8,030 nt of DNA from positions 1-8,030 of the forward strand of contig JAIRRQ010000049.1 of assembly GCA_031255895.1 (NCBI GenBank), read 5' to 3'. Below the pieces are notes generated by a model, which searched no databases, was not told the DNA's origin, and was given only the letters and a program-made list of their open reading frames with translations. Position 1 is the first letter of the stretch. Every line of letters begins with the position of its first letter. This DNA is from Methanocalculaceae archaeon (GTDB lineage Archaea > Halobacteriota > Methanomicrobia > Methanomicrobiales > Methanocorpusculaceae). A program made the position numbers and the translations under genes. This document shows, in pieces, positions 1 through 5,151 of the stretch.

Positions 1-212
1 CTTCTGCACGACTGAAGAATGAATATTACGGCCGCCATTTGGATGATGATGCTCTCATTGATCGCATAGCCAAGGAGGGAGCACACGAAGTTGCTCATTT
101 GTTTGGTCTAGAACACTGCGATAATCCAGGCTGTATCATGTACTGTCCGCGCAATCTTGACGATCTGGACCGTAAGCGGAAATATTTCTGCGGTAATGCA
201 GGATCCTGCTGA
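1..212 (+). CDS. amzA: Archaemetzincin, zinc metalloprotease (3' part only)
   Basis: This is the C-terminal 69 residues of a protein whose start lies outside the window; the reading frame begins at base 3 and ends with TGA at 210-212. It shows the archaemetzincin signature: the active-site helix HEVAHLFGLEHC (from base 84), where HExxH plus the downstream His bind the catalytic zinc, then Cys-x4-Cys-x-Met (CDNPGCIM), in which the Met gives the Met-turn of metzincins. The Cys residues and two C-terminal Cys are expected to build a second, structural Cys4 zinc site. In the family as I know it the terminal pair is CxxC; here it is C-x5-C (FCGNAGSC) right at the stop, and an extra Cys follows the Met. 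The physiological substrate of archaeal archaemetzincins is not established. The next gene starts 28 nt downstream with no visible promoter, so the two are probably co-transcribed. Confidence 0.92.
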   Translation, partial: SARLKNEYYGRHLDDDALIDRIAKEGAHEVAHLFGLEHCDNPGCIMYCPRNLDDLDRKRKYFCGNAGSC

Positions 213-224
213 GTGGCCAGAGTG

Positions 225-233
225 AAGGTGATC
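225..233 (+). promoter_or_regulatory. Strong Shine-Dalgarno for the Cas1 gene
   Basis: AAGGTGATC lies 7 nt before the ATG at 241. GGTGATC is fully complementary to the GAUCACC of the archaeal 16S rRNA 3' tail. It fixes ATG 241 as the start and shows that the gene is meant to be translated, even though its active site looks altered. Confidence 0.75.
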
Positions 234-240
234 TATTTCA

Positions 241-1182
241 ATGAGAGATGAGACTCCGTGGGTTATCGTCTGGGGCTACGGATCAGATATTCGTGCAACC
301 CGCAGGATTCTCACCATTCGCAAAGGAACATCACGTCGATCGTACCCGTTGTCTTCCATTCGTCATCTTCTTATTGCAGGCAACCATACTCTAGAAACTG
401 CAGCAATTGAGCACCTGCTGGCAAACAATATACCTGTTTCTTTCTTTGATGTTCACGGGGAATCTGTAGGGGCAATTCAGCCTCCTGGATACAGTGCACC
501 CCCTCTCAGATCTGCGCAGAAAAACGTTCCGATTCATCGATTTGCGATGTCGGTAATTGTCTCTTCTTTGAAATCTCGTATGCGATATCTCAATGAACTT
601 GGTTCTGGCTGTGTAGATGGTTTGTACTACAAGGGAGAGCTTGAGATACTTACTGATGCATCCCACGAGCTTGAATATCTGATTACTCTTCCTGAACTCG
701 TCAGGGTATTTTCACTTACCCGCAACATGTACTATGAAATTCTCTCTCGTGTTGTTGCGCCCGAGCTCGGTTACCTGCGCAGGGAAAAGCCTCCATATTT
801 GGATCCGGTAAACGCAATGTTTTCTCATGGTTATGCTGTTCTGTATGCGAATATTGCAGTTTCTGTTGTCGGAGCAGGGCTTGATCCGGAGATAGGCTCT
901 CTTTACGGTCATGCCATTTCTCTGGGAAAAAATCGCAGAGCGTGCGTTATGGATATTATGGAATCTTTGATGACATCGATGGTTGATCGTGTCGTGATTG
1001 ATATGGCGCAGAGAGGTCTCATTGATGGGCGATATGAGATAAGTTCCAGATGTCTTCTCTCAGAAAAACTGATGACAGAATTCAATATCTGTCTTACCGA
1101 TTCTATCAATTCCGATGTTATTGATCAGGCAGTTATGAACTATATTAATGCGGTCAAATTTGGGAGTGGGTGCAGTACATAG
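241..1182 (+). CDS. Solo Cas1-family protein, active site apparently altered
   Basis: A 313-residue Cas1 homologue. Residues 1-82 match the N-terminal beta domain (core LLIAGNHTLETAAIEHLL at 43-60, then the VSFFD strand). Residues 150-260 match the helical catalytic domain: PPYLDPVNAMFSHGYAVLY (184-202), GLDPEIGSLY (213-222) and CVMDIMESLMTSMVDRVV (235-252). In canonical Cas1 the metal is held by Glu (in a GIEGxAxxxYW-type helix), His (GFLH) and Asp (xxDLMExFR). Aligned by eye, the Glu position falls at Phe157 in VFSLTRNMYYEI, the GFLH His becomes Tyr222 with a His two residues later (His224), Asp238 is kept, and the Arg of the following FR is absent. No cas2, cas4, effector genes or CRISPR repeats are visible, so this is a stand-alone Cas1. 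It is not obviously a casposase, since no polB or inverted repeats are in view. CRISPR-independent solo Cas1 groups are known in archaea; their role is unclear. Probably co-transcribed with the archaemetzincin gene upstream. Confidence 0.88.
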   Translation: MRDETPWVIVWGYGSDIRATRRILTIRKGTSRRSYPLSSIRHLLIAGNHTLETAAIEHLLANNIPVSFFDVHGESVGAIQPPGYSAPPLRSAQKNVPIHRFAMSVIVSSLKSRMRYLNELGSGCVDGLYYKGELEILTDASHELEYLITLPELVRVFSLTRNMYYEILSRVVAPELGYLRREKPPYLDPVNAMFSHGYAVLYANIAVSVVGAGLDPEIGSLYGHAISLGKNRRACVMDIMESLMTSMVDRVVIDMAQRGLIDGRYEISSRCLLSEKLMTEFNICLTDSINSDVIDQAVMNYINAVKFGSGCST

Positions 1183-1315
1183 GTTTTTGAGTTCTTCGAT
1201 CATGATTCGGATACCGTTCTTCTAAATTTTGATTTATATTTTCTATAGTACATTTTCCTTTGATCTGTGTTCAGGGAATATCAAAATTCCGAAGAATACA
1301 TCAATCAGTATAACC

Positions 1316-1326
1316 AAAATATATAT
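1316..1326 (+). promoter_or_regulatory. Putative TATA box for ychF
   Basis: AAAATATATATC resembles an archaeal BRE/TATA element. Transcription would start roughly 25 nt downstream, near 1350, leaving a short leader before the ATG at 1390. A weaker TATA-like TTTATATT lies at 1233-1240 and would give a leader of about 125 nt. The 207-nt gap 1183-1389 otherwise holds only a short T-run just after the cas1 stop (1184-1188), which may help end the upstream transcript. Confidence 0.45.
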
Positions 1327-1389
1327 CAAAGATACATCCGGCAGAGGCAACATTGCGTTTCGTCGGAGATAATTCAGGGAAATCTATCC

Positions 1390-2562
1390 ATGCTGCTTCT
1401 TGCCATTGCGGGAAAACCAAATTGTGGGAAGTCGACATTTTTTAAATCGTTGACCCTTGCAAACGTTGAAATTGCCAATTATCCATTCACCACCATCGAT
1501 GCGAACAAAGGCATCGCCTATGTGCGATCACTCTGTCCCTGCAAAGAACTCGGTCTGGAAAACTGTAACTCTTGCGTTGATGGTGCCAGATTTACTCCGA
1601 TCGAACTTCTAGATGTTGCAGGACTCGTTCCCGGTGCACATCTCGGTCGAGGGCTCGGTAACCAGTTCCTTGACAATCTTCGGGAAGCTGACGGCATCAT
1701 TCAAGTTGTTGACGTTTCGGGAAGTACTGATGCGGAGGGCAACTCTATTGATGTCGGCACTCGCGATCCGCGCGAGGATGTCGAGTTCGTCAGATATGAA
1801 TTCGCCATGTGGATGGCGGGAATCGTTGACAAGTATCTTACCAAACTAGTTCGTCGTGCGCAGGGAAAAGAAACTGTCTTAATCGATCTACTGGCTGGTG
1901 CACTTGCTGGTTTTCGGATCAACGCAATTCAGATCCGCGAAGCGGTTGACGAAATCGATATAGATCTCATGAAAGCATCACCGAGAGATATTGAACGGCT
2001 GTGTGAGGTTCTTTTCCGTATCTCAAAACCTATGATCATTGCTGCGAATAAAGCCGATCAGGCATCAGATGCTAACCTCTCTCTGCTCAAAAAACTCGAT
2101 GCAGTACCAACTATCGCCGTAGGAGAGCTTATTCTCAAATCAACCGCGCAGGCAAATATTCTCCGTTATCTCCCTGGAGACGGTAAGTTCATGCCGATCG
2201 AAGGTGCAAAACTTTCTGCACAGCAGCTCAAGGCGCTTACCACTGTTGCCAAAAGTATGAAAAAGTTTGGTGGAACTGGTGTGCAAGAAGTACTCAACAA
2301 TCTTGTCTTCAAGGAGATTGGCATGATCATTGTCTATCCGGTCGAGGATGATAATAAATGTTGCAATGCAAAAGGTGTTGTTCTCCCAGATGCATTTCTC
2401 ATGCCAAGAGGCAGTACCCCAAAAGATCTCGCATTTCGGGTGCACACAGATATCGGTAACGGATTTCTCTATGCAATTGATGTCCGTACTAAAATGCGGA
2501 TCAAGGATGACATTTTGCTGAAATCAGGTGATGTTATCAGGATCGTCAGTGCAGCAAAATGA
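1390..2562 (+). CDS. ychF: YchF/OLA1-related translation-associated GTPase
   Basis: A 390-residue Obg-superfamily P-loop GTPase of the YchF family, a cytosolic protein linked to ribosomes and translation. Visible motifs are the P-loop GKPNCGKST (8-16), the G2 region YPFTTIDANKG (31-41), G3 DVAGLVPGAHLGRGLG (75-90), G4 NKAD (220-223) and a C-terminal TGS domain (about 312-388, from IIVYPVED to DVIRIVSAAK). Bacterial and eukaryotic YchF/OLA1 have lost NKxD and prefer ATP; the intact NKAD here predicts GTP specificity, as expected for the archaeal branch. A Cys cluster between G2 and G3 (C49, C51, C59, C62) could bind metal. I chose ATG 1390 because the P-loop then starts at residue 8, as is usual. 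An in-frame GTG at 1267 would add 41 Gln/Asn/Tyr-rich residues that look untranslated and overlap the TATA element. The Shine-Dalgarno is weak (AGGG at 1376-1379). Confidence 0.95.
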   Translation: MLLLAIAGKPNCGKSTFFKSLTLANVEIANYPFTTIDANKGIAYVRSLCPCKELGLENCNSCVDGARFTPIELLDVAGLVPGAHLGRGLGNQFLDNLREADGIIQVVDVSGSTDAEGNSIDVGTRDPREDVEFVRYEFAMWMAGIVDKYLTKLVRRAQGKETVLIDLLAGALAGFRINAIQIREAVDEIDIDLMKASPRDIERLCEVLFRISKPMIIAANKADQASDANLSLLKKLDAVPTIAVGELILKSTAQANILRYLPGDGKFMPIEGAKLSAQQLKALTTVAKSMKKFGGTGVQEVLNNLVFKEIGMIIVYPVEDDNKCCNAKGVVLPDAFLMPRGSTPKDLAFRVHTDIGNGFLYAIDVRTKMRIKDDILLKSGDVIRIVSAAK

Positions 2563-2590
2563 CGACAATCTATATTATCTCTTAGATGTA

Positions 2591-2923
2591 ATGGGTAGAG
2601 TAACTATGGGAAGCGAGGTTTATCAGGCGCAAATTCTCCGGGCATTTTTTGATACCATTACTGGTACTGATCGGAACCTGACTCGCATTTACATGTGCGT
2701 CATCTCTCTTGTTAAACTTCGAGGCGAAGATCCCGAAAAACTCAGATTTTTAATGGAACAGATGCGTGCAAGCAAAGAGAAGCACGAACTTTCCATCGAT
2801 ATTCTTGACTATATGGCTGAAATTGCCAATTCCCTTGAACCGTGGGCAAGTCAATCGGCATTTGGCATCAGCGTACCGGTAAATTCCGTTGATTTTGGCA
2901 AAATATCCATGGATTCCTTCTGA
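2591..2923 (+). CDS. Small predicted helical protein, unknown function
   Basis: I do not recognise this 110-residue product. Residues from about 8 to 90 look helical, with heptad-like hydrophobics (EVYQAQILRAFFDTI, IYMCVISLVKL) and a charged middle stretch (KLRGEDPEKLRFLMEQMRASKEKHE). The last 20 or so residues, after EPW, are less ordered. There is no signal peptide, membrane segment or metal motif. The frame is open from GTG 2528 / ATG 2531 inside the ychF end, so the start is uncertain: ATG 2531 would overlap ychF, while ATG 2591 and ATG 2606 lie 28 and 43 nt after its stop. None has a clear Shine-Dalgarno, which suits translational coupling to ychF. Codon use resembles the neighbouring genes and the frame stays open for more than 100 codons, which supports a real gene. 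It is probably the last gene of the ychF transcript. Confidence 0.6.
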   Translation: MGRVTMGSEVYQAQILRAFFDTITGTDRNLTRIYMCVISLVKLRGEDPEKLRFLMEQMRASKEKHELSIDILDYMAEIANSLEPWASQSAFGISVPVNSVDFGKISMDSF

Positions 2924-2946
2924 GTTCTCAGTAGTGGCTAAATCAA

Positions 2947-2971
2947 TTATTTATTTATTTATTTATTTATT
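2947..2971 (+). repeat. ATTT tandem repeat (about six copies), possible T-rich terminator
   Basis: A period-4 ATTT microsatellite of 25 nt lies 24 nt after the stop at 2923. Its T-rich + strand could serve as an archaeal oligo-T terminator for the ychF transcript, though no T-run exceeds three, so termination is uncertain. Such repeats are prone to slippage and length variation. Confidence 0.7.
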
Positions 2972-3551
2972 CTCATCATCAGTTTTCAAAAACGTGTTAC
3001 AACACATCAGTATGTCACGATGAAAAAGATTTATCCCAGGATGTGTTTGAGACTGTCAACATCGTGCTATCTCAATAATATCATTAGCGGTAAACGAGTA
3101 CGTTTGACATCTTGCGATCGTCATATTTGGCTATGTTGGATTTTATTTTATTTTGAAAGTAAAAGGTACGGTGTTTGATATGCTAAAAAAATTCTCTCAT
3201 CTTTTTATGGAACGAATACAAGTGAATCTTTTTGATGTATAGATGTTGTATCTTCTTTTCATGAATTCTACGTTAAAATTTCGCGTTAATATTGGCTCTC
3301 TCGTCTGTTTGGGTAGTATTTTCTAGTGTGAGACTGGTTTTCCCTATGGGTAGGATCCTGACTCATCCAACGAGTTTTCTTGAGTTGTACTATCGGTTAA
3401 ATCTACAAAGAAATGGGTAAAGATGATTTTTTTGGAAGAACCGTCTAGTACTTCAAAAATACCCCAAACAAAGGAAAAATTTACCACTATTGTCTTAATT
3501 CTTATCATATTCTCATCGTTATTACGCATATGATCTGTTTTGATCTATTTC

Positions 3552-3833
3552 ATGCAGGTACAGGCAGATATCATCACGGATGCATTTATCAACGCATTCA
3601 GTGCCAATCCTCTGTGGAAGCAGTCGGGGCGCAATTTTGATTTCTGCAATTATCCATCTATTCTCGTCTTTAGTTGTCCTATGTGAGCACTCTGTGTATT
3701 TTCCTGGATGATTCTATTTATGGCAATCATCTATTTGACAGTTGAGCTGGTTGGCACTGCAATGAACTATATTAATATCCAGGGATGTTCTCTATCATCT
3801 TCAGCTTCGTGTTTAGAATCTCCAGCAGATTAG
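3552..3833 (+). pseudogene. Possible gene remnant interrupted by TGA
   Basis: From ATG 3552 a 44-codon frame (beginning MQVQADIITDAFINAFSANP) runs to TGA 3684-3686 and then stays open in the same frame for another 48 codons, including a hydrophobic stretch (WMILFMAIIYLTVELVG), to TAG 3831-3833. Base composition in the first part is less AT-rich than the surroundings and the residues look protein-like. I do not recognise the product. No good Shine-Dalgarno precedes the ATG. It may equally be a chance open frame. Confidence 0.25.
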
Positions 3834-3841
3834 ATATGCAG

Positions 3842-3867
3842 CACCCAGATAGCTATCATCTTGGGTG
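3842..3867 (+). other. Hairpin with internal perfect palindrome
   Basis: CACCCA...TGGGTG pairs (6 bp), followed inward by GAT/ATC with one bulged T and a 7-nt loop. The inner bases GATAGCTATC (3848-3857) are a perfect 10-bp palindrome. No T-run follows on the + strand, so a terminator role is not supported; a protein-binding site or chance is possible. Confidence 0.35.
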
Positions 3868-4214
3868 TCAGATGTGATGTATTCTCCAACGAAATTGATA
3901 CTGATTCCATCCCAAACATCGTCTCCCCAGCGAAAGTTGAATATCTGATACGTCAGAGTCTGGCACAATTGCCTAGTGTTCTTGTCGAAATGTTTGCAAT
4001 TTGTTCGGTAATTATTTTCACAGTTATATTTTTTGGTGATTACACCCAGTATGTTACAGCAGTAGAACCTAAAAACATCAGTGATGTGGAACTTGTGCAG
4101 AACGTGCTGATGTATATATTTCTTCTTTTGCGCTGCAAACATCGAAAAACTGAAGTCTTACTTTTTTGTTTTGTTATTATAGATAGAGATCATCTTCTGG
4201 TCAGACAAGGATGA
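3861..4214 (+). other. Doubtful 117-codon open frame (TTG start)
   Basis: The frame starts at TTG inside the hairpin above and has no Shine-Dalgarno. It contains one hydrophobic stretch (MFAICSVIIFTVIFFG) and a second near the end, so it could encode a small membrane protein, but no family is recognised. The opposite strand also has a 109-codon open frame (4142 down to 3813) whose final 45 residues look beta-rich and protein-like (for example NFRWGDDVWDGISINFVGEY). The two cannot both be real over this stretch; either may be a relic. I would not annotate either as a gene without homologues. Confidence 0.2.
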
Positions 4215-4263
4215 ATAATTTTCCATTTTTGGAGTTCTCTTTTTCCAACATTCAAGTCGGGTG

Positions 4264-4271
4264 AATATATC
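4264..4271 (+). promoter_or_regulatory. Putative TATA box of the MBL-ligase transcript
   Basis: AATATATC is centred about 27 nt before the ATG at 4295, the usual archaeal TATA-to-start-site distance. Transcription would therefore begin within a few bases of the start codon, predicting a leaderless mRNA. This agrees with the lack of any Shine-Dalgarno in CTATCTATTAG just upstream. Confidence 0.5.
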
Positions 4272-4294
4272 TTACTGTGTTTCCTATCTATTAG

Positions 4295-5143
4295 ATGAAT
4301 ATGGAGTGCGTGTTGCTTGCAAGTGGAAGCAAAGGAAACAGCATTTACGTAGGTAACGACACAGACGCTGTGGTAATCGATGCTGGGATCGGCTATCTAA
4401 AGCGTACGCTGGAGTCTCTCTCTCTTGAGGTTTCCCGCGTTCGCGCGTTGTGCGTGACACACGAACATCTCGATCATGTTCGTTCTGCAAAGACGTTCGT
4501 GAAGACGATGAAAATACCTGTGTATGGAACTGGCGGCACGTTGGATGCTTCAATTCGCGGAGGATTTTTGCCACACAACGCGAAGTTTGTTGTTTGCCAG
4601 GATAAAATTTCGAAAATTGTCGGCGACCTATCCATCACTGCGTTCCACACCAGACATGATGCGACCGAACCATCCGGTTTTGTCATTGATGATGGTGATG
4701 CTCGCATTGGTGTCTGCCTCGATACCCACGAAGTAACATCTGCAATGCTTGAAATTCTTCGCAATTGTGATGCAGTGGTGTTGGAAAGCAACTACTGTTC
4801 TTCTGCGATGCAGAACAATACATTTCCAGACTGCACCACGTGCCGCAACTGTGGTGCTCACTGCTGCGGCAATCGTCACGTCCTCCGACTGTACCCGCAG
4901 TACCTCAAAGACCGCATTCGTGAGGTTGGACATCTTTCCAACGAAAATTCTGCTGCTGTACAGCGATTATTTGATGGAAATGTCGGTATTATTGCCCTTG
5001 CTCATCTCTCGGAGAACTACAATCGTCCGAATCTTGCCCGTGAATCTGCGGAGGCTGCCTCAAAGGAGTCAGGGACCGTGATCCATGTCTGTGATCAACT
5101 CCCCGAGTATCGAGAGCGGAGACTCGTTCGCTTTACTGTGTAG
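4295..5143 (+). CDS. MBL-fold metallohydrolase (YycJ/WalJ/PhnP type) with Cys-rich insertion
   Basis: A 282-residue metallo-beta-lactamase-fold protein. The N-terminal LLASGSKGNSIYV (7-19) is typical of the YycJ/WalJ branch, whose studied bacterial members are nucleases or linked to DNA metabolism; PhnP-type phosphodiesterases are relatives. Metal ligands can be followed: THEHLDH (55-61), His121 in HTRHDA, Asp143 in CLDTHE and His237 in LAHLSE. GHLSNE (212-217) is a further family motif. Between LESNYC (163-168) and YPQYLKDRI (200-208) there is an added segment with Cys at 168, 180, 183, 186, 190 and 191; 180-190 has exact CxxCxxCxxxC spacing, as in ferredoxin [4Fe-4S] sites, though zinc binding is also possible. 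ATG 4295 is preferred because a TATA box sits at leaderless distance; ATG 4301 is an alternative. The DNA ligase gene follows after 8 nt, which supports a role in DNA or RNA processing. The exact substrate is unknown. Confidence 0.92.
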   Translation: MNMECVLLASGSKGNSIYVGNDTDAVVIDAGIGYLKRTLESLSLEVSRVRALCVTHEHLDHVRSAKTFVKTMKIPVYGTGGTLDASIRGGFLPHNAKFVVCQDKISKIVGDLSITAFHTRHDATEPSGFVIDDGDARIGVCLDTHEVTSAMLEILRNCDAVVLESNYCSSAMQNNTFPDCTTCRNCGAHCCGNRHVLRLYPQYLKDRIREVGHLSNENSAAVQRLFDGNVGIIALAHLSENYNRPNLARESAEAASKESGTVIHVCDQLPEYRERRLVRFTV

Positions 5144-5151
5144 GCGTTGTG

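Larger units (their letters stand above)
2924..4294. other. Long AT-rich region without a convincing gene
   Basis: About 1.37 kb between the ychF transcript and the MBL gene is clearly more AT-rich than the flanking genes and has no recognisable protein. It contains the ATTT repeat (2947-2971), small palindromes (GTGTTACAACAC at 2994-3005; AAACG-AGTA-CGTTT at 3092-3105), a broken open frame at 3552-3833, a hairpin at 3842-3867, and overlapping unconvincing open frames on both strands at 3813-4214. I found no tRNA shape, CRISPR repeat, insertion-sequence terminal repeats or rRNA. The stretch 2990-3540 shows nothing I can interpret. It may be decayed gene remnants or an integration scar. Confidence 0.6.

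Noticed and set aside
229..240. The 12-mer TGATCTATTTCA before cas1 recurs at 3541-3552 before another ATG
   Set aside because: A shared 12-mer is expected about once or twice by chance in 8 kb. The second copy lacks the GG of the Shine-Dalgarno and overlaps its ATG.
1450..1580. Cys cluster of YchF as a novel metal site
   Set aside because: A similar CPCKEL...C...C segment is, as far as I recall, common in archaeal YchF proteins, so it is noted in the gene entry only.
3020..3075. C/D-box-like sRNA (ACGATGA near GATGAAAA)
   Set aside because: Box C has a mismatch and no properly spaced box D is present.
3307..3469. Distant inverted repeat GTTTGGGTAGTATTTT / CAAAAATACCCCAAAC
   Set aside because: Imperfect pairing across about 130 nt with no further stem; too weak to call an ncRNA or element end.
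3344..3529. Open frame of 61 codons on the minus strand
   Set aside because: No Shine-Dalgarno, no recognisable motif, low-complexity composition typical of AT-rich non-coding DNA.
241..4294. CRISPR array or casposon ends near the Cas1 gene
   Set aside because: I saw no regularly spaced repeats of 25-37 nt, no cas2, cas4 or polB in the window, and no terminal inverted repeats or target duplications flanking the gene.
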